Source of the DNA: Litsea cubeba
Lineage: Eukaryota > Streptophyta > Magnoliopsida > Laurales > Lauraceae
Assembly (NCBI GenBank): GCA_012931725.1
Contig: CM022947.1
Location: forward strand, 24,706,731 to 24,770,730
DNA: 64,000 bases
Direction: 5' to 3'
Shown: one piece after another, positions 1-10,856 of the stretch
How positions within the stretch are numbered: position 1 is the first letter of the stretch
Layout of the letters: each line of letters starts with the position of its first letter
Position numbers and translations under genes: made by a program
Notes under the pieces: model-generated
What the model was told of the DNA's origin: nothing
The model's database searches: none
What the model saw: the letters and a program-made list of their open reading frames with translations, nothing else

Positions 1-670
1 CCCACCACATGATCATCTCATCATCAAAGAACTACACAGACTTGGTCACCTGATTATCTTGGACTTTTTGGAGATTTTTTTCAGAATTTTTGGGTCATCA
101 GAGGTAGGTCTTCTGGACTGATCAGTGGTTATTAAATTTCTGGACTATTGTTTCATCAGATCCGTTCAAAATTTTGGATCTAAAGTTGTTTTCCACAAAA
201 AGTGTTTTGGGTGATTCGTATTTACCATATCTCAAAAGCTTTGAGATCTGATTCGACCTTAGGAAAGGTTCTGGGCTGCATGTGATCATTCGATCATAAA
301 TCTACTAGGTCGTCATACCTAGTTTTTTGTGATATCTTTGATTTACTCACAGATTTGTCTTCTGGCTACTTGTTTTTGGGGATTCTGGTTCTGCTGAACT
401 TCTTCTTTGTAGTATCCATGTTCGGATCAAAGTTTTAAGACATCCGATTGCTGGGTAATTGGATGGTTTCATCAAGACGGTGATATTTCTCGTTGGAAGT
501 ATTAAAGCACTCTTTCTACTTGTGATTTGTGGGTGTTTTTTTTAGACTGTTTACTGTTCAATCTTTCATATGCTTGCTGCTGTTCGATCTACATCGCTAT
601 TTGTTTGCATCTGCTTGATGCTTCTGTCGTTCTTGATCTCTGGTGTTGCTTCATAGTAATTGCTGCTGAA
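1..670 (+). other. Untranslated leader of copia element 1
   Basis: AT-rich stretch between the unseen 5' LTR and the gag start. It is rich in GATCAT-like words, as is the leader of the copia element on the minus strand at 37907-38659. An open frame enters from 527, but similarity to the other element starts only at the methionine at 671, so I treat the earlier part as untranslated. Confidence 0.6.
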
Positions 671-1222
671 ATGGAGAAATCTGAAATGAACTTGATTAAA
701 TTTAACGGGAAAAATTACAGCTCTTGGGCCTACCAATTTGAACTCTACCTCAAAGGAAAAGAGTTGTGGGGACACATCAGCTGCTCCCAGCCAAAACCCA
801 CTGATGAAGATAAAATTGAGAAATGGGAAACCAAAGACGCCAAAATCATGAGCTGGATTTTGGGATCTGTTGACGCTCAATTTTTTCTACATCTCAGACC
901 ATCCAAAACAGCTAAGGAGATGTGGGACTACCTTAAAACAATTTATCATCAAGAAAATCATGCCCGACATTTTCAATTGGAACATGAAATTTCTCAGTTC
1001 TGCCAAGGAAATCAGTCTGTCCAGAATATTTATTACTCTGGCTTCCGTGCCTTATGGACAGAATACACAGACATCGCTTATGCGTTTGTTACTGGAGACA
1101 CTTTAGCAGGTATTCAGCAAATTCATAAAATTAGTCAGCGTGACCAATTTTTAATGAAACTTCGTCCAAAATATGAAAACATCCGTTCGAATCTAATGAG
1201 TCGGCATCCATCTCCTTCCTTT
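671..1222 (+). pseudogene. copia gag, C-terminally truncated by internal deletion
   Basis: Encodes the N-terminal part of a copia gag (UBN2/retrotran_gag family). It begins MEKSEMNLIKFNGKNYSSW, nearly identical to the start of the gag at 37906 on the minus strand. The open frame begins upstream at 527, but homology begins at 671. Similarity runs through the segment QFLMKLRPKYENIRSNLMSR and stops abruptly near 1220. The rest of gag, both zinc knuckles, the protease and the pre-integrase domain, roughly 1.0 kb in the related element, are missing. The frame closes at a TGA at 1232-1234. The nucleocapsid function is therefore absent. Confidence 0.85.
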
Positions 1223-2150
1223 TTCTATGCATGATTCCTTATCTACAAATTGTTTTGACCTGATACATAGTGATGTTTGGGGCATTTCACCAGTCATTTC
1301 TCATTCTCCTCATAAATATTTTGTTACCTTTATTGATGACCATAGTCGATTTACGTGGATCTATTTTTTAAGAGCAAAATCTGAAGTTTTTGATGCTTTT
1401 AAAACGTTTTTAGCCTATGTGGAAAATCATTTTTCAACATGCATCAAAACCTTACGCTCGGATTCTGGGAGGGACTATGTTTCACATCAATTTCAAAACT
1501 TTCCGCAACAACGTGGAATTGTATCCCAACGTACCTGTCCCCATACCCCCCAACAAAATGGTTTAGCCGAACGTAAAAACCGACACCTTCTTGGCATGGT
1601 TCGGTGTCTTTTACTTGCGTCATCAGTGCCACTTTGTTTTTGGTCAGAAGAATTATCCACGGCTGTCCACCTCATTAATCGTCTTCCTTCTTCCAAAATT
1701 TACAATCAAACTCCATATACTCACCTTTTTCAAACACAACCTACATATAAGAATTTACACACTTTTGGGTGTGTTTGTTTTGTCCATCTTCCTTCATCTG
1801 AGCGCACAAAATTATCTGCTCAATTGGCCAAATGTGCATTTCTTGGTTATGCTTCTAATAAAAAAGAATTTCTTTGTTATGATCCAAAGGTCAAACGCAT
1901 ACGTGTTTCTCGTAATGTTGTATTTTTTGAAAATCAATATTTTTTCCAACATCATCATGAATCTTCATCACAAATTACTTTTTCTATTTACCAGCTTTCT
2001 CATCTAATCTCCCTTCGTCCCCTTTTCGTTTTAAACCTAATGTTGTGTATGTACGTCGAAGTCGTCCAGATGTTGCCGAACTACAGCCTCCTCACGCACC
2101 ACCTGATCCAGCACAGGATCCAGCATCTGATCTAGATCTCGTGCCTGTCC
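1223..2150 (+). pseudogene. copia integrase core, degenerate
   Basis: Retroviral-type integrase (rve) core. The catalytic triad region is recognisable: FIDDHSRFTW, then LRSDSGRDYV, then NGLAERKNRHLLGM. The second motif differs from the usual DSGGEY (here DSGRDY). The HHCC zinc-binding domain and its approach were lost in the deletion near 1220. After the conserved RNVVFFENQYFF segment the frame runs out near 2135 through frameshifts before RT begins. The enzyme would have inserted the cDNA into the genome; this copy cannot be functional. Confidence 0.85.
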
Positions 2151-2254
2151 TCACCATTCTACACGTGTTTCTCATCCTCCTGATTGTTATGGGCTCACTC
2201 AGACCTCTTTTCTTGCTACATTATCTTCAACTGTGATTCCTAATTCTTATTCTC

Positions 2255-3751
2255 AGGTCGTTGGAAAAAGGCAATGCAAGAGGAATTAGATGCCCTTCAG
2301 GAAAATCAAACTTGGGATGTTGTCCCATTCCATCACGTGTGAAGCTGATTGGGTGTAAATGGGTGTTTTCTGTCAAAATGAAATATGATGGCTCATTGGA
2401 TAGATATAAGGCGTGTCTTATTGCTCTTGGCAACTAGCAAGAATATGGGATCAACTATGAGGAGACGTTCGCTCCGGTAGCTAAAATGACTACTGTCCGA
2501 ACTATCCGCCATAGCTGCATCTTAGTCATGGACACTTTTCCAGCTAGATGTAAGGAATGCATTACTTCATGGCGATCTGAAAGAAGAAGTGTATATGAAA
2601 CTTCCTCAAGGATATTCAACCATTGGCAATGGTTTTGTTACTCAATTAAGGCATTCTCTATATGGTCTCAAACAAGCTCCTAGTGCTTGGTTTGAGACAT
2701 TTCGTGATGCTTTACTCCAGTTGAAATTATGCCAAAGTCCGTATGATCCTTTGCTATTTCTTTATTGTACTTCCGTTGGCATTACTGTGCTTCTTGTCTA
2801 TGTGGATGACATAATTATTAATGGTACGGATACGACTATGATCACAAAACTTCAAGTTCTCTTCATCAGTCTTTCCATATGAAAGACTCAGGGCTTCTTA
2901 CCTATTTCTTGGGTCTTGAAGTTCATCAGTCAGAAACGGGTTTACTTCTTCATCAACACAAATATATTGTTGATCTCATTGACATGGCTAGTCTTCGTAA
3001 CTCAACTCCAATTGATACTCTTGAAGTAAATTTGAAGCTTACTCAAGACACTGGTGATCGTCTTCTTGAGCCAACATTATATCGGCAATTGGTTGGTAGC
3101 TTAATTTACTTGACTAATACTCGGCCAGATATCTCATATGCAATCAATTTAGTTAGTCAATTCACGACGACCCCTCGTCATCTTCATTTAGCAGCTATTC
3201 AACACATTATTTGCTATTTGCTTGGCACTCCTAACCGCAGGTTATTTTTCCTTGCTGGATCTTCACTCAAATTGACTGCTTATTCTGAAGCTAATTGGGT
3301 TGGATGCCCGGATACTCGTCGTTCAACGACTGGTTGGTGCATGTACCTCAGCAATGCTTTGATCTCCTGGAAATGTAAGAAACAAGATAAAGTATCAAAA
3401 TCTTCTACTAAAGCAGAATATCGCACCATTTCCACTGCTTGTTCCGAAATACTCTGGCTTCGTGGACTACTCATTGATCTTGGATTTCCTCAACTGCTAC
3501 CCACACCTCTTCATGCGGATAATACAAGTGCTATTCGAATTACTGAAAATCCGGTTTTTCACGAGCGAACCAAGCATATCGAGGTCGCTTGTCACTTTAT
3601 TCGAGATGAATATCTGTGGAATATCATCAGTCTTACCTTCATCTCATCAAGCCTACAAATTGCATATATTTTTACCAAAAGACTTCCAAGACCTTGGCAT
3701 CAATTCTTGACTAACAAATTGATGCTTGTTGACTCCCTAGAATCAATTTGA
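2255..3751 (+). pseudogene. copia reverse transcriptase and RNase H, frameshifted
   Basis: RT begins near 2255 and is broken by an in-frame TAG at 2435-2437, further shifts near 2330 and 2500-2545, and a 1-nt loss near 2865. The RT active-site segment LVYVDDIIING is preserved around 2800, and SLYGLKQAPSAWF is recognisable upstream. RNase H is read from 2879: its first acidic motif is AYSEANW where relatives at 33785 and 63487 have AYSDADW and AYSDSDW, so the catalytic Asp is replaced. The final LMLVDSLESI matches the end of the other copia polyproteins. The stop is at 3749-3751. Confidence 0.88.
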
Positions 3752-3758
3752 GGGGGGG

Positions 3759-4009
3759 TGTTAGTTGGATCTGGCCCCAGTTGTACATCAGTCCTAGCCC
3801 AGCCCACAAGTATACTAAAACATGTGTGTTTTGGCCAAGTCAACATGAGATTATGTACAGTGATTCTTTCCTATATTGTAGATTGTAATTAATTGTAATT
3901 GCTTGATTAGAGCATAGATTAGAGCCTTGATTAAGCAACAATTCATTGATAAATAGAGGGGATCAATCCTTTTGGAGATGAACCCAATTCATTACAACTT
4001 CACTGTTCA
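3759..4009 (+). repeat. 3' LTR of copia element 1, right end uncertain
   Basis: The left edge is firm: a polypurine tract of one A and seven G (3751-3758) directly after the pol stop is followed by TGTTAG. The right edge is inferred. Compared with the 293-bp LTR of the related element, a CA about 60 nt past the TATA-like ATAAATAG at about 3950 gives 4009. A second candidate end is ATCAACA at 4197. The 5' LTR needed to decide lies outside the window. Confidence 0.6.
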
Positions 4010-4560
4010 TTATCTCTGTCGGAATTGTGAGAATGTTCGGTTGATAGAATTGAGTTATCTCAAAGTTCCGTTGATAGAATTGGGTTACCCTTTTTGAGAT
4101 ATGTCCTCGTTTATTTTCTCTGCGGAGACGTGTAGTGCCTACGGACACGTGCTTTGGCTCCTCCGCATAAGCCATAACCCCACAGCATGCATCAACAATG
4201 TTTTAAATTAAAGTTGCTTGGCTCTACTAGGTTCTAGACCATAGCGCCGTTATTTTCAAAATAGTATAGCGGCCTCAACTGCAACGGCCGATAATGCAGC
4301 CACTACGTTTCGAACCATGACTGTTACATCGGGGGCTCGTACTCACGCACTTGATGCGGAACAGGCCATACCTCTGTACTCACACACTTGATGCAAAACG
4401 GGCCATAAGTGGGTTTTCCCTCGGAGAGGTGCGTCCTCGCCTCGTGTTGAAGTCTCTGTGGAGACGATTTGAGGCGTTTGCAGACACATGCTTTGGCACC
4501 CACGCAATCCCTAACCATAGGGACTGCATCAACACTCTCACACAACACCCATGTCCCTAA
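4010..4560. repeat. Two diverged copies of a module of about 100 bp, non-coding
   Basis: The segment about 4104-4197 recurs in diverged form at about 4432-4534. Shared words in the same order are GTCCTCG, TCTCTG.GGAGACG, GACAC.TGCTTTGGC, AACC and GCATCAACA. Between them lies about 230 bp containing two CACTTGATGC words. A further small direct repeat, GTTGATAGAATTG, occurs at about 4040 and 4070. No coding sense was found. It may be tandem LTR remnants or a flanking repeat. Confidence 0.45.
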
Positions 4561-5782
4561 CCAGCTGGAGTAAACCCGGAGACAAATTCTTACGTAATTG
4601 ACACAAAACAAAGACTATTTGGGTCATAACTGAGCAGCAAAGCCATCTTCAATGGTTCCCATATAAAGTCATAGCTCTTATTCAGTTTTCATATGAAAAA
4701 GAAAAAAAAATTGATAAAGTCTACAGTTTCTAACCGGATGAGCTGATGCAGTTAGAAGCCAACTTATCCCAAATTTAGAGCACAAGTCTAATCCATTACA
4801 TCTGCCCATTAGTTAGAAAATTTCAATTACTATAAGGAATAAAGAAAATTCATCAATTCAGATAACACATCAAACACAAATCTTGAGTACAATAAGAGGT
4901 ACCCTTTTGATGCCTAAGAGTAGCACAATGCTGTAACTGGTCTCTTTTTGTTGGATTACTGAAATACCTTTCCAACCATAACAACATTGCATAATTTGAT
5001 TTCACAGCAATAGGGGAACTTAAAATCAACTTACGATTAGGGACCTTAGGCATCAAATTATTATGAGCTTAGGTCATACTGTTCGATTTAAAATGTTGTG
5101 GACTTGTAACTAGGATTAATAAGTGTTTTGGGATTACCTTTTTTTTTTTTTATTGTTAAGAGAAACAATCTCTCTAAGACTGAAAAGATAAGCAAGAAAG
5201 CTCAAAGCAGAAAACGACAAAAAAGTTTGAATCCTCCCTGTATAAGAGATCTACCAAAGAACTCTTAAAATATTTGTCCCGGGCTGTCACTCAGCTGATA
5301 AGGGACACCAACGCCCGCCTATAGGGTGTTGCTTCCTGTAGGAGAGAGGATTCTCAGCACAGCTTTCTATTTCTATTTCTGCCTCCTGTTCACCTTTTGT
5401 CCTCTACTGCCTTTCAGCAAGTAGATCACCATCATCATTAAGCCAGGCTCATCTATCAGGGTCATCTACTTCCCTTACAGAAAATTTTGGGTGACATCGT
5501 CAATCAGTTAAAATGAGGCCAACACCACAACTCTTAATTAACTTTTGAAGCTGAAACTTGATAGGCGTGCCATGACTAAACCATGGGAATAGCACATATT
5601 ATCTACTCATGGTTTGCAACAATAGCAGCTGATAATAAAATTAACAGCTCAACCAATAACCCTGACAAAAGCACACCTCATTTAAACAAAAAGTTTTTTA
5701 TGGAAAGAAAATTATTTAAGAAGTATCACCTGTAGAGATAATTCAAATGACGCTGACTTTGTAATGTCGTGTTGTTGTTATG
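4561..5782. other. Non-coding region downstream of the PPR gene
   Basis: AT-rich sequence without recognisable coding content. It contains a poly-T run near 5140 and lies on the 3' side of the minus-strand PPR gene, so the part adjoining 5782 probably holds that gene's 3' UTR. I see no RNA gene or element termini here. Confidence 0.5.
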
Positions 5783-7273
5783 TCATCCTTTTCCAATGTT
5801 CATCTGCTCCTGCAATAGTCCTTCATTGTAAGGCATTATAGGCTTCACCCGCATCACTTGCCTATGTCTAATATTGATCCCATATTCAATCCTTTCACAA
5901 AGTTCATCTGGCAAATCAGCTTTTCTTGCTGAAGTTAAAGCAATACGGACCAATTTATATGTATAATCTCTTGGAAGACATCCTTCGTCTACCATTTCAG
6001 AAAGAAAATCTTGTGCTTCTGTGGGTCTTCCTGCTTCACATAATGCATGAATGATGGGGGTATAAGAACTGGATGTGGGGATCCCATGGCTTCTCAACCT
6101 CATATTTCGCATCATCTCAATAGCCTTATCTATCTCATTCACAATGCTATAGTATCTAATGAAAGAATTGTATGTGACCTTATTTGGCAAACAACCCTTG
6201 AGAAGCATGTCATTGAAAACCTCCAATGCCCTGCCTATTCGATGCGTCTTACAAAGGCCATCAATCAAGCAGTTGTAGGTAACAACATCCGGAACAAAAC
6301 CCTTCCAAAGCATAATCCGAAATAAATGGTTGGCTTCCCACATCCTCCTCCTAATTGCCTTGCGACACCCAGTTTGCAAGCTATATTTGCAATAAAACCC
6401 AATTAAAATTGTGTAAGTGAATGTATCTGGTGGACATCTAGAACCTGGCATTTCCATTTGGTCGAATAAGAACCTTGCCTTCTTGAAATAGCCAACCCTA
6501 CAAAGTGCACAAATAATAGAATTGTAAGCAACCACATCTGGTTTACAATGAAACTGTTTCATACGGTAAAATGCTGCTAGGGCCTCCTTCACCAAACCCT
6601 CTTCTCCAAGATACTTTATAATGCAGGTTAATGTTGCAGTGTTCACAAGGTCATCTCTTCTTTTAGCCATTTCCTGGAGGAAATGCCAAAGTTTTTTCAA
6701 GTCATTTCCCTTGGCTAAAATGCAAGCCATCTCCCTACAAGTGGTCTCTGTGTGAACAAAACCACATTGCATTTCCAACCAATAATAGAAGTCTAGGGCT
6801 TTGTCTACTCCTCGTTTGACTTTGATGGGGTCTTTGTAAGCAGCAGGACCATGAATTCGTAGCCCTTTGCGTAAATCTTCAGCTTCTTGGAAAAGATTCC
6901 TTTGTTTAAGCGGGGCACGCCTCCGAAATCCCTTTTGACGACCAACTGATCGTCCACTCTGAAAGAAAAATCTTGGGATAGCCTTCAATACCTCACGTAC
7001 AGCATCAACAGTCCATATTTGGTGTTTGGGCGTGCCCATGAGACATGTATCAAAAGACCTGTTCTGCAGCATGACAGTCATAACTTGCCTCACAAGAGAA
7101 CCATGAGAAAGGGGTTCTGACAAGCTAACTTTGTGTGTAGGAGATGTGGTTGCAAGAGTGGACAAACAGAGATGCCTGAGACCAAAATCAAGCTGTACAA
7201 ACTGAAGAGCAGATCGGTTTGGTAGAAGCAGAATGCAAATGATGGTTCTTGATCTTTCGAGTAAAGAGGCCAT
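5783..7273 (-). CDS. Pentatricopeptide-repeat (PPR) protein, P class, probably organellar
   Basis: An intact intron-less ORF of 496 residues and the only convincing host gene in the window. PPR proteins are helical-repeat RNA-binding factors that act on mitochondrial or plastid transcripts. About six degenerate 35-residue motifs are visible: about 212-245, 247-281, 284-327 (with an insertion containing RKAIRRRMWEAN), 330-364 (VVTYNCLIDGLCK), 365-398 and 402-436. The first 50 residues are rich in Arg, Ser, Thr and Leu and poor in acidic residues, as in an organelle targeting peptide. From memory, the segment KALDFYYWLEM through the C-terminus resembles the Arabidopsis PPR protein At1g77405; this is not verified. 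No DYW or E domain follows, so it is P-type. The first ATG was chosen because it gives the transit-like N-terminus. The gene sits outside the duplicated unit and shows no damage. Confidence 0.93.
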   Translation of the reverse strand: MASLLERSRTIICILLLPNRSALQFVQLDFGLRHLCLSTLATTSPTHKVSLSEPLSHGSLVRQVMTVMLQNRSFDTCLMGTPKHQIWTVDAVREVLKAIPRFFFQSGRSVGRQKGFRRRAPLKQRNLFQEAEDLRKGLRIHGPAAYKDPIKVKRGVDKALDFYYWLEMQCGFVHTETTCREMACILAKGNDLKKLWHFLQEMAKRRDDLVNTATLTCIIKYLGEEGLVKEALAAFYRMKQFHCKPDVVAYNSIICALCRVGYFKKARFLFDQMEMPGSRCPPDTFTYTILIGFYCKYSLQTGCRKAIRRRMWEANHLFRIMLWKGFVPDVVTYNCLIDGLCKTHRIGRALEVFNDMLLKGCLPNKVTYNSFIRYYSIVNEIDKAIEMMRNMRLRSHGIPTSSSYTPIIHALCEAGRPTEAQDFLSEMVDEGCLPRDYTYKLVRIALTSARKADLPDELCERIEYGINIRHRQVMRVKPIMPYNEGLLQEQMNIGKG

Positions 7274-7979
7274 TTTTATTGATTCTCTCCAAGAACTGCA
7301 GCAACCATGATAAGCAAAAAGAAAGAATCAGTCCTCATTGGTCAAAGCACACAAATTGAAATAGAAACAAATGGATGTGCAACAGTGGAAATGATCATAA
7401 TCTTATTGGTTATTATATTAGTTATTGGCCAAACTGCAGGGAAAAAGAACAAGTAGGAATTAAAAGAAAACCAACCAGAGAGAGAGAAAGAGGAAGATTT
7501 TAACACATATTCTTACAGTAAAGACGACAACATCTTTTCACAAGGTTATACACACACTGATAATAAGGACCAGCCAAGCCATTGCACAGAAAATGCCCTG
7601 AATTGGCTCTAAATCCAAGACTCGTCCAACTTTTGCTCCCCTTGGTTTGTTGTGCAAAAAAAAAAAAGATCATCTAACAACTATAAAGTTCAACTTTAAA
7701 GACTGTAAACCCAATGTTAGCATGCTCGTAGTTTCTTTTTGAATGGTAGCAAATTTTCCCATTTTTTGCACACACCAAAATTAAGAATGGATCTTTTCAT
7801 TCCCCCTCCGACATTTGGCACGCATCCAGGTATTCCCACAGGCTTTGTAGTCATTCCTAAAGGGGCTTATATATGTGTAGTAGCGGCCATACTTAAGTAA
7901 GAAATCTACACAGCAACACTCTGGATGCAATCCAATCATAGGAAATTAAAGAGGATGAAAAAATCTTAATGTGGATTAG
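7274..7979. other. Upstream region of the PPR gene, to the duplication edge
   Basis: Non-coding AT-rich sequence that should contain the promoter and 5' UTR of the minus-strand PPR gene. No unambiguous TATA box was identified. A poly-A run occurs near 7660. The region ends at 7980, where similarity to 42475 onward begins. Confidence 0.45.
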
Positions 7980-7987
7980 TTTGGATT

Positions 7988-8916
7988 AAAAAAATCAGCC
8001 TCGTCTTCATCATCATCAATAGTCTTATCATCCATCTAAAGTAAGCTTAACGTGTTTGACTCCTTCCGCTTGGCGGTCAGCGAGTTTCCCGACCCTGTCC
8101 CTCCAACACCACCCTTACCTACTGCAAACAGCTGACCAAATCACAGAAACCCTAATTCCCAAAATTCCCCTTTTCTCCTCCTCTCCATCGATTTCCAGAA
8201 AACCCCAAATCGACCCAAATTTTTTTTCTCGAAACCCTAACCCGTGGCCAAATTTCCATTGCCGATTGAACTGATCCCCCAAACCCAACTAGTCGACTAC
8301 CCACCGGCCATATCCACCCCCAGCCAACTAGCATCCAAGGCCTACTGAACCACCTCAAACCCATATTCCTTGGAACCGAACCCATTCTCAAAAAACCCAC
8401 ATCCACCAACGCTCCAACCATTCCCAGCTTCTGCCCAAACCCATTCCGAGCCCCATCTCAAAACCCAACCAACCAAGCCCCCAGTCGAATATGCTTCATC
8501 ACAATTCAAAAAGAGAAGCAGAAAAAAGAACTGCGGATACCGTGCACCAGTCTCCAGCCACCAGCAGCAACACCAAGTCCGAGAATCACGACCTGCATCT
8601 TCTAGTGCTCTTCATTGCTTCAGATTCGATTCCGCAAACGACTGTTGATTGTTACTGCAAAGTCGATTTGAGTTCTCGACGAAAGAGGAGTAAGTGAAGA
8701 TAGAGGACTCTCTCTCTCTTTCGACCAAGCAAGTCGATCAACATCATCATGGCTCATCATCTTCTCCCTGCAGCGGGAGCAACAAAGAACAGTAGACTAT
8801 TCGTTTTGAAACCAGGAAACGGGACATGGGCCTTTCACGGTTTCACCCATTCTCGGCAGACACATGCCTGCGTTACACGTGCGATCCGAACAGCCTGTGC
8901 TCTTTATGCTAGAAAT
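7988..8916. other. Non-coding start of the duplicated unit, with host-gene-like base composition
   Basis: C-rich stretch with ACCCTAA words at about 8150 and 8236 and a CT-rich tract near 8705. It looks like the 5' untranslated or promoter part of a host gene, but no ORF longer than about 90 codons has recognisable content. The same sequence occurs at 42483-43427; there the copy around 42990-43070 carries two small insertions (AACCGCAGCCCATTAAAG and CCGTGCA). I cannot assign a gene. Confidence 0.4.
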
Positions 8917-9243
8917 TAGGGGTGCACGCAGTTGGGATCGATTTGGTGGAGAAATCTTCAATCAAATTAAATCCATCAATCTTCTAATTTTCACCGGCTA
9001 TGTGCTCGAATTGAAAGGATCCGGTTCGGTTGAGTCATATTCTTTTATATATTTTATAAAAAAATATATAAATATATAATTAGTTCGATTTGAGCGGTTT
9101 AACTACACCTTCCAACAAAAAACTGAACCAAATCGAACCGAACGATTTGAAGGAAATCCGAACCGTGACAAAACCGATCTACTACAAAATCGATTAGAAC
9201 CACAAAGTCCGGATCGGTTTAGCAGTTTTTTTGTGCACCCCTA
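8917..9243. mobile_element. hAT-like MITE, copy 1
   Basis: 327-bp non-coding element with terminal inverted repeats TAGGGGTGCAC and GTGCACCCCTA. It is flanked by 8-bp sequences CTAGAAAT and CCAGAAAT (7 of 8 identical). TIRs starting YAGGGGTG with 8-bp target duplications are typical of hAT-superfamily MITEs. The interior is rich in CGGTTCGGTT and its complement. It is shared with the second duplicate copy, so it is older than the duplication. Confidence 0.75.
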
Positions 9244-9354
9244 CCAGAAATCCAAACGAAGCTAGATTTCGGCCAAAGTGGGTCAGGTTGCCTATGGGCC
9301 AACTAGTTGATCGCCCAATAGCTAATTGGATTCCCACAGTCAGCCAATAGCAGT

Positions 9355-9956
9355 TGTAAGGTCTAATTTTGATTGGTTCGAAGACTGGGGGTTAGCTCGG
9401 CAATCCAAGGACTGGAGGTCAGCTCGACTTGTTGATGGTGAGGTTGACCTTCCTTCGCTTTTGTATCAAATCTCTTTTCCTGAATCATAGAAAATCACCG
9501 TGAAGACCCGATCGAGTGGTCGGTCCGAGGATCCTCCGATGCTTAAGTTAGCCTCTGGAATCGTGTTCTCGTTCTTATTAGAGTTGTGGCTCAAAAATCA
9601 CATACCTCTCCTTTATTTTCTTTCTTCCTTGTATCCTTTTCATTAGTCCCTGGATTCTTGCCCTCCACCTGCGCACGTTCACTCTTCCCCATCATGATAG
9701 GCGGTAACTGTCAAGCAGCGTTTTTCTCCTCCCATTCAGGGCTCCATTACTTTTCTTCATGCCAGCCGTTAGTAGTCATTCATTTTCCCCTTTTTTCTCT
9801 CTTCTGCCAGCTGTTAATGGTCATTCATTTCCCCCTTTTTTTGCCAGCTGTTAATGGTCATTCATTTCCCCCTTTTTTCTCTCTTCTACTAGCTGTCCCT
9901 AGTACCTTTCCCACTAAGGTATGTGAGAAGATCATGGGATATTTCTTTCCCTCACA
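9355..9956 (-). repeat. 3' LTR of the TR-GAG element, copy 1
   Basis: 602 bp, TG...CA ends. On the minus strand the purine-rich GGGGCTTGGGGGCAAT (9957-9972) immediately precedes it and is the polypurine tract, identifying this as the 3' LTR. It is about 38 bp longer than its counterpart in copy 2 because a CAGCTGTTAATGGTCATTC segment near 9800-9880 is repeated one extra time. Confidence 0.88.
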
Positions 9957-9972
9957 ATTGCCCCCAAGCCCC

Positions 9973-10856
9973 TTTTCTTCTTTTCCATTTTCCGAGAAGA
10001 AGGGGGGGGGGGCTTTGAAAGAGATCTCTTGTTTCCACCGCCACTATCGGTTCTTTCCGAACTCTCTTTTTGGCCTAATGCTTGTATTGTCATGCCTAGC
10101 TATTAGTTGAAAAGGAGATCACTGCAGCGTACTTAATTTGGGCTCTTCCCAGTTAGGTTTTTATCCTTTGGTACGATGTAGTGGGCCCTATATGTTGCCC
10201 CTTAATTGCTAGGCCTTAGCCTTATTTTTGTGAGATTTTCCCTGATAGGGAATGCCCTACAACAGATCCTCTATCCTTGGCACAAGAATATTAGCAAGAT
10301 AATTAGGCAATATACAAACTTTCCAAATTCTTTGGTACAAAGAAGATTAAAACTTTGATTATGTTCTTGGCACAAGAACATTAACCACAAAAGTTTTATA
10401 AGTGACAAAAAGTTGATGAATTCTTTGGTACAAAGATCAGAAATAGAATTGCATTTTTTTTTACGGCCTTGCCAGTGCCTTCCCTTCAAGTGTTTATAGT
10501 TGATAAGCTCATGTTCCTCCAGCCAAGGTGACCGTAAATGGTCCTTCCCAGGTCGGACCTAGCTTACCGTGAATGGGGTCTCAGCGGAGTCCAAGCAAAA
10601 CATCGGAGCTCTGATTGCCGAACTAAACTGCTCTGCTCGTCCTCAAATATAGATGATCCAACCATCCAGTACCGCTCCTGATCTTCTCCCTTTACTAAAA
10701 TCTTTTTCAGCTCCTTTATGGCATCGTCAGTCAGGTCGACAATTTGATCTCCGACCTCTGGCCGACTTAACTATAGTTGCTATTTTTTATCGGCCTTTCT
10801 CTTTGAGCATATGCCCTCCTCATCTGCCATTTTCGCCTTTCCTTTGATTACTGCGA
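9973..10856. other. Non-coding 3' interior of the TR-GAG element
   Basis: Sequence between the 3' LTR and the protease. It contains a G-run near 10003 and repeated CTTTGGTACAAAGA words around 10330-10440. No RT, RNase H or integrase motif is seen on either strand, supporting the view that pol was lost or never present. The same sequence is at 44445-45333. Confidence 0.6.

Larger units (their letters stand above)
1..4009 (+). mobile_element. Ty1/copia retrotransposon 1, 5' LTR outside window, internally deleted
   Basis: Left-truncated copia element. The order leader, gag, integrase, reverse transcriptase, RNase H, polypurine tract and 3' LTR reads along the + strand, which is the copia domain order with integrase before RT. 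Its proteins closely resemble those of the copia elements at 33482-38962 and 63198-64000, so all three belong to related families. Several frameshifts and stops, plus a gag-to-integrase deletion of about 1 kb, make it non-functional. The 5' LTR must lie left of the window. The 3' boundary is uncertain because the partner LTR is not visible. Confidence 0.9.

Noticed and set aside
8056..8697. Several overlapping open frames in the C-rich start of the duplicated unit
   Set aside because: They change frame between the two copies and have no domain; the C-rich composition explains the lack of stops.
9586..10110. 174-codon + strand open frame
   Set aside because: It runs through the TR-GAG LTR and adjoining purine tract on the strand opposite to gag, and is broken differently in copy 2.
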